A DNA stretch of 64,000 nucleotides from Halobellus rarus (GTDB lineage: Archaea > Halobacteriota > Halobacteria > Halobacteriales > Haloferacaceae), in contig NZ_JANHDI010000011.1 in assembly GCF_024494595.1 (NCBI RefSeq), positions 1-64,000 of the forward strand, given 5' to 3'. Position numbers and translations under genes: made by a program. The notes beneath the pieces are model-generated. The model worked only from the letters and a program-made list of their open reading frames with translations. It had not been told where the DNA came from and did not search any database. Every line of letters starts with the position of its first letter. Position 1 is the first letter of the stretch. Positions 50,281-59,851 of this stretch are shown in pieces.

Positions 50281-50949
50281 TTAGAAGATTGTTTTTGGGA
50301 TTCTATTCGCAGACGGGGAATGAATATCTGCATCAATCATATATCGACGTACGGTCTCATCCGAAACAGCCATATTGATTTTCTCACTCATTTCTGCGAA
50401 CGTCTCACAGGAATCGTACAAACACTGAAGATACTCCGTATCCTCGAATGGAGGCACTGATTCATCCCGAGCGGCTTCTAGATTTGTTAGAATACTAGAT
50501 TCACTCTCTGATTTTGGCGAGTCTGAATTAGAAGACGTTGTACTACTGCAATGAGTATCCTGTATCTTCTGAGTAAGATCCACTATTTTTAGTGAGACCA
50601 GTAGTGCACCATTCTCAAAGCGTGTCTCAGTGGGAGTAATAGTCACAGTCTCGTTACCGGGTTGATCAGTATCGCACTCTGTTGCTGTGAATCCCGAAAA
50701 CGTTGGTATCCGGAACGTGAGTGATAATTCCTGCTTGTCTATCGATGCTGAAATTAGTTCCAGGGTTGAGTCATTACTGACCGAGGGTAAATTATGGAAT
50801 GGTGTTGAGATCTCTATTATACCTACTAACGGTTCTGTATCGCTCTTTTTTGCAACGACATCCACTTGGCGGACAGACCAGCCATCCGAATCTAACTGCT
50901 TGAGAACGTATGCAAGCGTTTCGAACGATGAGGACAACTGTGCCGGCAT
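50281..50949 (-). CDS. hypothetical protein with C-terminal HTH-like part
   Basis: A 222-aa protein with an ATG start. The N-terminal 125 residues are beta-rich. A Ser-rich linker (HCSSTTSSNSDSP) follows, then a helical end: LYDSCETFAEMSEKINMAVSDETVRRYMIDADIH, a good helix-turn-helix match. Codon use is more AT-rich than the neighbours. It is divergent from ilvA across a short region that contains a MITE-like element. Possibly a regulator; family not named. Confidence 0.6.
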   Translation of the reverse strand: MPAQLSSSFETLAYVLKQLDSDGWSVRQVDVVAKKSDTEPLVGIIEISTPFHNLPSVSNDSTLELISASIDKQELSLTFRIPTFSGFTATECDTDQPGNETVTITPTETRFENGALLVSLKIVDLTQKIQDTHCSSTTSSNSDSPKSESESSILTNLEAARDESVPPFEDTEYLQCLYDSCETFAEMSEKINMAVSDETVRRYMIDADIHSPSANRIPKTIF

Positions 50950-51051
50950 ATCACTGATTACATTCGATACGTTGAGGTCAGTTACTCGTACGTCCGGAAT
51001 ACTGAATGAATTTAAATATTCGAATGTGACTATATCGTCATATCCTGTCTA

Positions 51052-51130
51052 TAGTAGCGTTTGCAAGCTTTCACTCACTCGATCTACGACAGCGTGCGAT
51101 CGGATGAGAAATTAGTTGCAAACGCTACTA
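51052..51130. mobile_element. MITE-like element with perfect 15-bp inverted ends
   Basis: TAGTAGCGTTTGCAA (51052-51066) and its exact reverse complement (51116-51130) enclose 49 bp of unique sequence; total 79 bp. No reading frame. The size and perfect terminal repeats fit a miniature inverted-repeat element moved by some haloarchaeal transposase in trans; the parent family is not assigned. It lies 22 nt before the likely TATA box of ilvA. Confidence 0.6.
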
Positions 51131-51151
51131 CAGTCCGAGTTCAACGGTACG

Positions 51152-51159
51152 TTTATATT
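51152..51159 (+). promoter_or_regulatory. TATA box of ilvA
   Basis: TTTATATT at 51152-51159 lies 36-43 nt before the ATG at 51195, predicting a short leader of about 10 nt. Confidence 0.45.
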
Positions 51160-51194
51160 TGATATGTAATCAATCCAAGTATACGAGGCGTAGG

Positions 51195-52463
51195 ATGAAC
51201 ACAGATAATCCAAACAGAAATGCGGCAGAGACCGACCAGGTAGTCCAGTATAGCAATATCGAACGCGCTCGCGAACGCCTTGACGACGACACCGTCGTCA
51301 AACAGACGCCGGTCGAAAAGAGCACGTCGCTCGGCAAACTCGTCGACGCGGAGGTGTACCTGAAGATGGAGCACCTCCAGTGGACGGGCTCGTTCAAGAC
51401 CCGCGGCGCCTACAACAAGATCAGCCAGGACGTCGCCGATGGTATAACGGAGTTCGTTGCCGCCAGCGCCGGCAACCACGCTCAGGGCGTCGCTCTCGCC
51501 GCCACCAGGTGCGGCGCCGACTCGACCATCTACATGCCCGAGGACGCCCCGCAGGCGAAGGTCGACGCCACCCGGAGTTACGGCGCGACGGTCGAACTGA
51601 AGGGCAAGGACTTCCAGGAGACGATGAGCCACGCCCAGGCCGCCGTCGAGGACAGCGACGCGGAGTTCGTCCACGCCTACGACGACGTCGACATCATCGC
51701 CGGGCAGGGGACGCTCGGATCGGAGATGTACCACGACTGCCCCGACGCCGACACCGTGATCGTCCCCATCGGCGGCGGCGGCCTCATCAGCGGCGTCTCG
51801 ACGGCGATGAAGCACCTCTCGCCGGAGACGCGCGTCGTCGGCGTCCAAGCCACCGGCGCGGAAACGGTCCACGAGAGCCTCGACAAGGGCATCCCGGTCA
51901 CGTTAGACGAGGTCGACACCATCGCCGACGGCATCGCCACCGGCGGCATCTCCGAGGCAACGCTGTCGATCATCCAGGCCAACGTCGACGAGGTCGTCAC
52001 CGTCACAGACACCGAGATCGCCCAGGCGATCCTCTTCCTGATGGAGCGCGCCAAACAGGTCGTCGAGGGCGCGGGCGCGGCGTCGGTCGCGGCGCTCCTG
52101 AGCGACGACCTCGACGTGTCGGGCGAGACGGTGATGCCGCTACTCTGCGGCGGCAATCTCGATATGACGCAGTTGCAGACGGTCGTCGTCCACGCGCTGA
52201 CCCAGCGGAAACAGCGCATCCGCCTGCGCGTCCGGATCGACGATCGCCCGGGGAAGATGCACGAACTCTCCGGCATCATCGCCGACCAGGAGGCGAACAT
52301 CCACGACGTCCGCCACGACCGCTCGGTCGAGGACCTCGAAGTCGGCGAGGCCTACCTCGTGTTCACCGTCGAGACCAGCGGCGCCGAACACGCCGCGTCG
52401 ATCGTCGACGCCATCGAAGCCGCCGACTACACCGTCGAGGACGTCACTAGAGAAAAAAAGTAA
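51195..52463 (+). CDS. ilvA: threonine ammonia-lyase with ACT domain
   Basis: I chose the ATG at 51195 (MNTDNPNRN) rather than the TTG at 51159; 422 aa. The PLP lysine is in SFKTRGAYNKI, the Asn motif in AASAGNHAQGV, and the glycine-rich phosphate loop in GGGGLISGV. The C-terminal 80 residues form an ACT domain (VRIDDRPGKMHELSGIIADQEANIHDV). It deaminates threonine to 2-oxobutanoate, either for isoleucine synthesis or threonine breakdown; one ACT domain is typical of the shorter class. Confidence 0.95.
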   Translation: MNTDNPNRNAAETDQVVQYSNIERARERLDDDTVVKQTPVEKSTSLGKLVDAEVYLKMEHLQWTGSFKTRGAYNKISQDVADGITEFVAASAGNHAQGVALAATRCGADSTIYMPEDAPQAKVDATRSYGATVELKGKDFQETMSHAQAAVEDSDAEFVHAYDDVDIIAGQGTLGSEMYHDCPDADTVIVPIGGGGLISGVSTAMKHLSPETRVVGVQATGAETVHESLDKGIPVTLDEVDTIADGIATGGISEATLSIIQANVDEVVTVTDTEIAQAILFLMERAKQVVEGAGAASVAALLSDDLDVSGETVMPLLCGGNLDMTQLQTVVVHALTQRKQRIRLRVRIDDRPGKMHELSGIIADQEANIHDVRHDRSVEDLEVGEAYLVFTVETSGAEHAASIVDAIEAADYTVEDVTREKK

Positions 52464-52573
52464 AAAACGAAACGTGACGGCTCCACGCGGATCAAACGTA
52501 GATTCGCTCGACGAAAGGATCGAGTCCGAGAACAGATTCCGAAAGCCGAATCCGGGAACCGAACACGCCGGCG

Positions 52574-53545
52574 TTACTCGGAGTGGCCGCGGGCTTCGAG
52601 TTCGTCCGCGATCGCCGGGGCCACCTCGTGGAGGTCCGCGATCACCGCCCAGTCGGCCTTCTGGATGATCGCCGCTTCCGGATCCGTGTTGATCGCGAGG
52701 ATGTTCTCCGCGCCCTTACACCCGACCATGTGCTGGACCGCCCCGCTGATTCCGCACGGGATGTAGATTTCGGGCGCGATCTTCGCACCCGTCTGCCCGA
52801 TCTGATCGTCGTGCGGCCGCCAGCCCTCGTTGACCGCCGCGCGTGAGGACCCCAGCGCGGCGTTCGGAACGTTCTCGACCAGCGCTTCGAGTTCCGAGAA
52901 GTCCCCGTCGGTCCCGCGGCCGCCGGAGACGACCACCCGGGCCTCCCCCAGCGGCACGCCCTCGACGTCGGACTCCTCGACCGCCGTGAGTTGCACGCGG
53001 AGGTCGCCCTCCTGGACGTCCGGCGCGAACGCCTCGACCGCGGCCGCGTCGCCGCCAGTCGCCGAAACCGAGACCTCGTTGGCCGCCACCGTCAACAGGT
53101 TCGTCTCCGCGCTGAGCCGCGAGTGTTCGATCAGCGTCCCGCCCCAGCGCTGCCGGGTGAGTTCGTAGGAATCGCCCACTTCGACGTCCGTGACCTCCGC
53201 GGCCATCGTCACGTCGAGCTTCGAAGCCGCGTGCGCGAGCGTCTCCGCTCCCCGGTCCGTCCCGGGCCCGATCACGGCTTCCGTGCCGACCTCCTCGGCG
53301 CACTGCACGACCGCCCGCCCGTACGCTTCCGGCGCGTAATCGTCGAGCGCGTCGTCCTCGACGGCGTGCAGCGTTTCGACGCCGTGGTTGCCGGCCTCGC
53401 CAGCGACGTCTGCGGCTCCGGCCCCGAACGCTATCGCTTCCAGGGACTCGTCGGCCTGTTCCGCGACGTCCCGCGCGAGCGTCAGCGCCTGCAGCGACAC
53501 GTCGTCGAGTCCCTCCTCGTCGTATTCGACGAGCGTGAGTACCAT
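52574..53545 (-). CDS. etfA: electron transfer flavoprotein alpha subunit
   Basis: A 323-aa protein. The C-terminal FAD-binding part is typical: VVVSGGRGTDGDFSELEALVE, GSSRAAVNEGWRPHDDQIGQTGAKIAPEIYIPCGISGAVQHMVGCKGAENILAINTDPEA. It pairs with EtfB (stop to start spacing 1 nt). It takes electrons from the dehydrogenase encoded first in this three-gene operon and passes them to the quinone pool through ETF dehydrogenase, which is not in the window. Confidence 0.95.
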   Translation of the reverse strand: MVLTLVEYDEEGLDDVSLQALTLARDVAEQADESLEAIAFGAGAADVAGEAGNHGVETLHAVEDDALDDYAPEAYGRAVVQCAEEVGTEAVIGPGTDRGAETLAHAASKLDVTMAAEVTDVEVGDSYELTRQRWGGTLIEHSRLSAETNLLTVAANEVSVSATGGDAAAVEAFAPDVQEGDLRVQLTAVEESDVEGVPLGEARVVVSGGRGTDGDFSELEALVENVPNAALGSSRAAVNEGWRPHDDQIGQTGAKIAPEIYIPCGISGAVQHMVGCKGAENILAINTDPEAAIIQKADWAVIADLHEVAPAIADELEARGHSE

Positions 53546-53546
53546 C

Positions 53547-54302
53547 TCAGACCACCTCCAGTTCTTCGAGCACGTCGACGACCTCCTCGGCCGCCTCGGG
53601 GCTCTCCCCGATGATCTCGGCGGGACTGTCGTCCGTCTCCGGCACCTCGAGTTCGACCAGTTCCAGGTCGTCCTCGCGCGGTTCGGGTTCGGTCTGTTCG
53701 ACGGAGGCCTTCCGCGCCTGCATCTTCGCGCGCATCGAGGGGTACCGCGGCTCGTTCAGCCCCTCCTTGACCGTGACGACCGCCGGCAGGTCGACCTCGT
53801 AGACTTCCGAACCGCCGGGGATCTCCCGCTTGGCCGTCGCGACGCCCTCCCCGACGTCGAGGTCTTTGATGCCCGTCACGCAGGGCAAGCCGAGTTCTTC
53901 GGCCACCCGAACGCCGACCTGGTGGTTCGCCGCGTCGGCGGACTCGTTACCGAACAGCAGCAGGTCGAAGTCCGTGTCGCTCGCCTCGACCGCCTCGGCG
54001 ACGGCCGTCGCGGTCGCGGCGGGGCCCCACTCGTCGTCGCCGCCATCGAGGAGCATACCGTCGTCTGCACCCATCGCGATGGCCGAGCGAAGCTGTTCCG
54101 TGGCATCCTCCTCGCCGAGGGTCAGGACGGTCACGTTGCCGCCGTGCTCCTCAACCAACTGGACGCCCTCCTCGACCGCGCACTCCTCGTGCGGGCTGAA
54201 CGTGAAGCCCAGCGACGTCGTGTCGATGTCGAGCTTGTCGTCAGTGAGCGATACCTTCGCGCCCGTCTCCGGCACGCGCTTGATTGCTGTGAGTATCTCC
54301 AT
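53547..54302 (-). CDS. etfB: electron transfer flavoprotein beta subunit
   Basis: A 251-aa protein with an ATG start. It has the EtfB beginning (AIKRVPETGAKVSL, HEECAVEEGVQLVEEHGG) and middle (LLLFGNESADAANHQVGVRVAEELGLPCVTG), with a C-terminal extension of about 30 acidic residues. It lies between the dehydrogenase gene (24 nt upstream) and etfA, forming a dedicated electron-transfer unit. Confidence 0.95.
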   Translation of the reverse strand: MEILTAIKRVPETGAKVSLTDDKLDIDTTSLGFTFSPHEECAVEEGVQLVEEHGGNVTVLTLGEEDATEQLRSAIAMGADDGMLLDGGDDEWGPAATATAVAEAVEASDTDFDLLLFGNESADAANHQVGVRVAEELGLPCVTGIKDLDVGEGVATAKREIPGGSEVYEVDLPAVVTVKEGLNEPRYPSMRAKMQARKASVEQTEPEPREDDLELVELEVPETDDSPAEIIGESPEAAEEVVDVLEELEVV

Positions 54303-54326
54303 AGGTGTGTGCTCCGTTTCCTCCCG

Positions 54327-56864
54327 TTAGTACTCCTTGCGGAACAGCCGGTCGTTCTCGGGGTCGAAGACGCCGCCGTTGCCCGCGACCTCGACTTCCA
54401 CCGGGTAGTGCTGGCCGAAGTACTCGACCTGCAGTTCCTGACCCTCTTCAGCGTACTCCTGCGGCAGATAGGAGAGCAGCAGGTGCTTGCCGATCGACGG
54501 GCCCGTCCCCGCCGACGTGACGTAGGAGCGACGGCCCTCGTCGTCGATGAGTACCTCACCATCCTGATCGAGAATGGGCTCGCCGCCGGTCATAAACCGG
54601 GGCTCGCCGCCGTCGGGCGCGTGGTCCGTGACCGACAGCGTACAGAGCGTCGCGGTGTTCTCCTCGTCGATCGCCTCCGCGTACGCGTCTTTCCCGATGA
54701 AGTCCGCGTCCTTCACCCCGTGGAACGTCAACCCGGCTTCCGCGGGGTTGTAGTCGATCTCCAGTTCCGCGCCCATCAGGCGGTAGCCCTTCTCCATCCG
54801 ACCCGTCTCGCCGTAGACGCCCGTTCCGACCGGGCGGATGTTGTGCTCCTGGCCCGCCTCGTAGATCGTGTCCCAGAGGCGCTGGCCGCGGTCCATCGGC
54901 GCGTAGATCTCCCACCCGAACTCCCCGACGTAGGAGATCCGCAACGCCTTCGCCGTGACGCCGTTGATCGTGACCTCCTTCATCTCCGCGAAGTCGAAGG
55001 AATCGGCCGTCATCGGTTCCTCGCTGATGGAGTCCATCAGCGCTTCCGCGTTCGGCCCCCACACGCCGAGCGTGCACAGCTCCGAGGAGCGGCCGATGAG
55101 TTCGGCGTCGCCTTCCAGATGGTTGCCGAACCACGTGCGGTCCTGACCCGCGTGGGCGCCGCCGGTGATCACACGGTAGTGGTTCTTTCCTAAGCGCGCG
55201 ACCGTCAGGTCGGCGACGAACCCGGCGTTCGGCGCGAGGATCGGCGTGTACGCCGCATCCCCGACGTCGATGTCCATCGAGGCGACGCAGAGCCGCTCCA
55301 TGTTCTCGTAGGCGTCGCTGCCGATGATGTCGAAGATGCCGAAGCCCGTGTCGCCGATCATCCCCGCGTTGTTCCGCAGGTGGAGGTGCTCGCCGAGGAT
55401 GATGTCCGACCACCAGCGGCTGTCCCACTCGTTGGGGCGCTGAAGGTCTTCGATCTGATCTTCGTATTTGTCGACGAGGTCGGCGTTGGACTCGAACCAG
55501 CGCGGGCGCTCCCAGCCGCCGGCCTCGAAGAACTCCGCGTCGAGGTCCTCCTGGCGGTTGTAGAAGGCGCTCGTTCGCAGCGGGCGGGTGGACTGCCACT
55601 GCTCACGCGGGTGAACGATGTCGTAGATCTTCTGGAACCCCTCGTGAGCGCGGCTCTTGACGAACTCGTCGGTCTCGCCGTACTCGTCGAAGCGGGCGAT
55701 GTGGTCGTGGGCGACGATGTCGATGTCGGGGTGACCCTTCGTCATCCACTTCGAGACTTCCCGAGCGATCGCGGGCGCTTCCTTGATCCAGATGGCCGCG
55801 CACGACCAGAGCCCGTCAACCTCGGGGATCGGGCCGAGCAGCGGGTGGCCGTCCGGCGTAACGGAAAGCAGCCCGTCGATGGAGTGTCGAATACCGGCGT
55901 CCGGGTCGTCGAGGACGTCCGGGATGATCTCGAGAGCGTGCTCCATCGACTTCTCGAAAGCGTCCTCAGTGAGCGGCGGTTGAGTGGGCGACAGCGGCGA
56001 CTCCTCGATCGAGGGAACGTCCTCGACGTCCCAGAGGATAGGTCGGTGCTCGTAGGAACCGACCTCGATGTCGTTGCCGTGCTGCCGCTCGTACATCTGG
56101 GTGTCCATATCCCGGACGACCGGGTAGTTGATCTCACCTTCGGGCCCCTCTTCGAAGCGCTCGACGGGACCCACGGAAACCATCTGGTGAACGGCGGGCG
56201 TGAGCGGAATGTCGACGCCGGCCATGTCCGCGATCTTGGGGCTCCACAGGCCCGCGGCGATGACGACCTCGTCGGCCTCGACGGTGCCCTTGTCGGTCTC
56301 GACGGCGGTGATCTCGCCGTCCTCGACGTGGAGGTCGGTGACCTCCGTGTTCGGCGCCGTTCGGAGCGCGTTCTTCTCCTCGGCCTGCTGACGGTAGAGT
56401 TCGCCGGCGCGGAGCGGGTCACAAGTGCCGGCATCCGTGCTGTGGAAGCCGCCTTTGATGATGTCGGTGTTGACGTAGGGGACGAGTTCCTCGACTTCTT
56501 CGGGCGTGAGGAGTTCGGCGTCTTCACCGAAGGCCTTCGCGGAGACGACGCGGCGCTTGAGTTCCTCCATCCGCTCCTCGGTGCGAGCGAGCTCGATCCC
56601 GCCGGAGTTGGTAAACACCCCGAACTCCCGGTAGATGTCCCGGCTGTCAGAGGTGATCTTGGTCATATCCTTGCTGTGTTCGACTGGGAAGATGAAGTTC
56701 GAGGCGTGGCCGGTCGAGCCGCCAGGGTCCGACAGGGGTCCCTTGTCGATCAAGAGGATGTCTTCTCTGCCGCGTTCGGCGAGTTCGCCTACAAGGGAAC
56801 TGCCGACGATGCCAGCTCCGATCACTACGGTACCTGTCGTCGATGGAAAGTCGGTACGACTCAT
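54327..56864 (-). CDS. dimethylglycine/sarcosine dehydrogenase-like FAD protein with GcvT domain
   Basis: An 845-aa protein with an ATG start. The N-terminal FAD domain has TVVIGAGIVGSSLVGELAERG and LLIDKG; GGSTGHASNF is the likely covalent-FAD histidine region of DMGDH-type enzymes. The last 380 residues are a folate-binding GcvT domain (PMDRGQRLWDTIYEAG, MEKGYRLMGAELEIDYNPAEAG). Length and two-domain layout fit oxidative N-demethylation of dimethylglycine or sarcosine with electrons to ETF, encoded downstream. Exact substrate not proven. Confidence 0.85.
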   Translation of the reverse strand: MSRTDFPSTTGTVVIGAGIVGSSLVGELAERGREDILLIDKGPLSDPGGSTGHASNFIFPVEHSKDMTKITSDSRDIYREFGVFTNSGGIELARTEERMEELKRRVVSAKAFGEDAELLTPEEVEELVPYVNTDIIKGGFHSTDAGTCDPLRAGELYRQQAEEKNALRTAPNTEVTDLHVEDGEITAVETDKGTVEADEVVIAAGLWSPKIADMAGVDIPLTPAVHQMVSVGPVERFEEGPEGEINYPVVRDMDTQMYERQHGNDIEVGSYEHRPILWDVEDVPSIEESPLSPTQPPLTEDAFEKSMEHALEIIPDVLDDPDAGIRHSIDGLLSVTPDGHPLLGPIPEVDGLWSCAAIWIKEAPAIAREVSKWMTKGHPDIDIVAHDHIARFDEYGETDEFVKSRAHEGFQKIYDIVHPREQWQSTRPLRTSAFYNRQEDLDAEFFEAGGWERPRWFESNADLVDKYEDQIEDLQRPNEWDSRWWSDIILGEHLHLRNNAGMIGDTGFGIFDIIGSDAYENMERLCVASMDIDVGDAAYTPILAPNAGFVADLTVARLGKNHYRVITGGAHAGQDRTWFGNHLEGDAELIGRSSELCTLGVWGPNAEALMDSISEEPMTADSFDFAEMKEVTINGVTAKALRISYVGEFGWEIYAPMDRGQRLWDTIYEAGQEHNIRPVGTGVYGETGRMEKGYRLMGAELEIDYNPAEAGLTFHGVKDADFIGKDAYAEAIDEENTATLCTLSVTDHAPDGGEPRFMTGGEPILDQDGEVLIDDEGRRSYVTSAGTGPSIGKHLLLSYLPQEYAEEGQELQVEYFGQHYPVEVEVAGNGGVFDPENDRLFRKEY

Positions 56865-56990
56865 TTGGATGCACCGCTTCGGAGAGTTTGTCTGTGAGAA
56901 CCGTTGCTATCCGACAAGAAACCGCTATTGCCGGCCGAGGATCGACCGTCCGATGTATTGAGTGCCATACGCTGATGAGTATCGTGTTCA

Positions 56991-57272
56991 TCAGTAACTA
57001 ACATCACCCTCAATGCTGAAGAAGTATATATACTGTGACGGTGACGACGAATGGCAATCGGATTGGCTACCAAGATGGGGCAGTGAAATTCGGTACTGAC
57101 TACGATTTGGGGATTGATGGTCTGTGGGCATAGCCCGAACGCACGATCCGTCCGCTAGCACCGGATAATGTTCGCATATTCCAAACAGCATTTGAAGAAC
57201 GGCGACCACGAGGGTGAAAACTGCGACGAAGAGGACATAATAATTCACCTGGAGGCGGTCCGTTAGTTCCAT
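56991..57272 (-). CDS. possible small one-TM protein
   Basis: ATG at 57272; the first 30 residues (MELTDRLQVNYYVLFVAVFTLVVAVLQMLFG) look like a genuine membrane helix with a charged start. AATAAATTA about 15 nt upstream could be its TATA box. The rest of the frame has unlikely composition, so either only the first half is conserved or the ORF is chance. Confidence 0.3.
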   Translation of the reverse strand: MELTDRLQVNYYVLFVAVFTLVVAVLQMLFGICEHYPVLADGSCVRAMPTDHQSPNRSQYRISLPHLGSQSDCHSSSPSQYIYFFSIEGDVSY

Positions 57273-57684
57273 TACAAACCTAGTCTTGTAATTTATTGAG
57301 TGAGAATGACGTATCGAACCGAGACAATCACGAACGACCGCGACTCAGTCGACAACGTACGGACACGGTTCGGATGGTGGTGCCTTTTGATTCGGATATT
57401 CCAAACACCAACCGAAGGATCAAACGGTTCTCTGGATCGTAGAGGCACAAGAGCCTACAAACTCATAATATGGATAATATTCGTTTTTGTATAGTTCTGG
57501 AGACGAATAGCGAACGAAAATCGACGGCACCCAGGAGGCGATGGGGTATAAATTGATATCGTGCGTTTTGATAATACAAACGAATGTAAGTGCCTGTATT
57601 TTGTTCGTGATCCTGATTCCCAGTAGTAATATGAGCGGGAAACTGTCCAATCTGGTACGTGTTGGATCTGTACTACACCATACA

Positions 57685-57692
57685 TTTAAATA
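57685..57692 (+). promoter_or_regulatory. TATA box of the hydantoinase B gene
   Basis: TTTAAATA at 57685-57692, 26 nt before the ATG at 57718, the classical distance for a leaderless haloarchaeal transcript. Confidence 0.55.
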
Positions 57693-57717
57693 TGGTTAGA
57701 GAGTAACAAGCTCCTGT

Positions 57718-59499
57718 ATGACAATGGATGCCGAAGAAGTAATACAGGAACGACAGATCGATCCGGTTACGCTGCAGGTTATTGGTGGCGAACTCGATAC
57801 GATCGCCCAGGAGATGGGACATAAACTGATTCGGTCAGCGTACTCGTCGATCATCCGGGAGAGCGAGGACATTGGGTCCGGGATCCTGACCGCCGAAGGT
57901 AAGCAGATCGCGGAGGGCGATTTTACACCGATGCAGGTGGGAACGCTCATCGCGTCCGTCGAGGGGATGTTCGAGACCTTCGAGGAACGCGGACAGGATC
58001 CCGACGAGGTCATCAACGAGGGCGACGTGTTCATTCACAACCACCCACACTACGGTGCGGCCCACTCGCCCGATATCGCGGTCATTACGCCGGTGTTCTA
58101 CGAAGGAGAGCACATCGCGTGGACGGCAACGAACGCACACCACCTCGATATCGGGGCAGCGACGCCCGGTCTAGCGGTCGACCTCGAGGACGTCTATGCC
58201 GAAGGGACACTGTTCAAGGCGACGAAGGTCTACGATCAGGGCGAACGAGTCGACGAGATCTGGAACCTGATCGAAGAGAACGTGCGGACACCGCGCGTGG
58301 TTTTGGGTGACCTCCAGGCACAGATTTCCTCGTGTGAGGTCGGCAAAGAACGGTTCCTCGGGCTGGTAGAAGAACACGGGTACGAGCACATCCTCCAGGC
58401 CAGCGAGGATCTGATGCATTACGGCGAATCGTTGATGCGGAAAGAAATCGAGAAGGTCCCCGACGGGACGTACCACGAGACGGCGTACCTCGACGACGAC
58501 GGTCGAAACCGCGACGAACGTCTGAAGGTGGACGTAGAACTCACCGTCGACGGCGGTGATCTCACGATAGACCTCAGTGGGTCTGAAGACGAGGTTATGA
58601 CCGGGTACAACGTCCCGTTCAGGGGCTCCGCCGAGCCAGCCTCGTACTTCATCGTTCGGGCGATTTTGACTGATACGGCCACGCACGACGAGTACATCCC
58701 ACAGAACTCGGGGACGTTCGCACCGATAAACGTCGAAGCAAGAGAGGGGAGTCTGTTCAACCCGAGTATGCCTCGGTCGGCTTTCGCTCGAATCAATCAG
58801 GTGGACTTGTTGGGTGACCTCATTCTGAAGGCATTCAGCAACGCTATTCCAGAGAAGACTTCGGCGGGGTCGGGACCGCACTGTTACTTTATCAGTTACT
58901 CCGGCGTGGACGAAAACGACGAATACTGGGTATACATCGAGGTCAACGAGAGCGCATACGGTGGACGCCCCGAATCCGACGGGCTTGATGCCGTCGACGC
59001 CTTGGTTCACAACACCCAAAACCGGCCGGTCGAAGACATCGAACTCTCCCATCCTCTCCGAATCGAACATTACCGCCTCCGCGAAGAAACGGCCGGTGCC
59101 GGCGAGCATCGTGGCGGCCACGGTCACGAGCGAATGGTGAAGTTCCTGAGTGACTCGACGATCACAATCGAGGGAGACGGAAATAAATACGGCTCTTGGG
59201 GATTCGACGGCGGCAAGGGGGCCCCTTCCGGAGAACTCAAACACATCAAGTCCGACGGGGAGGAGATCACTTTGCCGTCGAAGGTTTCCGGATACAAGTT
59301 CGAATCTGGAGACAAGTTCTCGATCAAGAGCATCAGCGGCGGTGGCTACGGCGATCCGCAGGATCGACCCGAACAGAAGGTTTACGAGGACTATCTTGAC
59401 GGATACATCACGAAGGAGTCCGCGCGTGAGGAGTACGGCGTGGTCATCGGAGACGGAGGGGTTGACTCCGAAGCGACCCAGCGCCTGCGAGACGTCTGA
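57718..59499 (+). CDS. hyuB: hydantoinase/oxoprolinase family protein, subunit B
   Basis: A 593-aa protein. Family marks: DPVTLQVIGGELDTIAQEMGHKLIRSAYS at the start, EGDVFIHNHPHYGAAHSPDI, and C-terminal REETAGAGEHRGGHG and SISGGGYGDPQDR. With subunit A (62256 onward) it forms the ATP-dependent ring-opening enzyme for hydantoins, N-methylhydantoin or 5-oxoproline. A and B are usually adjacent; here an amidohydrolase and an ABC permease gene lie between them. The substrate cannot be fixed from sequence. Confidence 0.92.
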   Translation: MTMDAEEVIQERQIDPVTLQVIGGELDTIAQEMGHKLIRSAYSSIIRESEDIGSGILTAEGKQIAEGDFTPMQVGTLIASVEGMFETFEERGQDPDEVINEGDVFIHNHPHYGAAHSPDIAVITPVFYEGEHIAWTATNAHHLDIGAATPGLAVDLEDVYAEGTLFKATKVYDQGERVDEIWNLIEENVRTPRVVLGDLQAQISSCEVGKERFLGLVEEHGYEHILQASEDLMHYGESLMRKEIEKVPDGTYHETAYLDDDGRNRDERLKVDVELTVDGGDLTIDLSGSEDEVMTGYNVPFRGSAEPASYFIVRAILTDTATHDEYIPQNSGTFAPINVEAREGSLFNPSMPRSAFARINQVDLLGDLILKAFSNAIPEKTSAGSGPHCYFISYSGVDENDEYWVYIEVNESAYGGRPESDGLDAVDALVHNTQNRPVEDIELSHPLRIEHYRLREETAGAGEHRGGHGHERMVKFLSDSTITIEGDGNKYGSWGFDGGKGAPSGELKHIKSDGEEITLPSKVSGYKFESGDKFSIKSISGGGYGDPQDRPEQKVYEDYLDGYITKESAREEYGVVIGDGGVDSEATQRLRDV

Positions 59500-59851
59500 G
59501 GGACGCAGATAGGGATTCTTCATCGGTGAGCCGCTAATGATAGAACGAGGTGGCCAAATATCGGGGCCACAGCCGACGACGACGCTTCGGAGGACCGGAC
59601 GTGACTCGATTCCGAATCGGGAGCGTGACGCCGTTTCAATGAGTACGCGTGGTGTCGAGACGTCGACGCACCGCCGTTCGTTCCCGGGGACGTCAGCCGT
59701 CGGCTTTCGTGTCTCCCCTGTAGACGACGGACGGGCGTTTCCAGCGAAAAATTAATATAATTAGATAAATTATGTCACAGCGTATGCCAGTGAATAGCTG
59801 CGTATGTCGAACGACCAGTGCTGAAGAATTGATAGTCAACGGAGCAATATA
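59500..59851. other. non-coding gap before the amidohydrolase
   Basis: 350 bp; the only frame (59537-59755) looks like chance. AATTAATATAATTAG around 59750-59765 is a likely promoter, leaving a leader of some 70 nt. Nothing else stands out. Confidence 0.4.

Larger units (their letters stand above)
56865..57717. other. 850-bp divergent intergenic region
   Basis: It separates the dehydrogenase/ETF operon (minus) from the hydantoinase gene (plus). TATATATAC at 57015-57023 could promote the minus operon with a leader of about 130 nt. One possible small gene (56991-57272) is listed separately. The stretch 57420-57700 is AT-rich and shows no convincing gene. Confidence 0.4.

Noticed and set aside
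53388-55193. 601-aa open frame on the plus strand across the ETF genes
   Set aside because: Antisense to etfA, etfB and the dehydrogenase, all of which have clear motifs.
58171-59523. 450-aa open frame on the minus strand
   Set aside because: Antisense to hyuB; composition typical of a shadow frame.
59537-59755. 72-aa open frame
   Set aside because: Low acidity, no motif, no promoter nearby; most likely chance.
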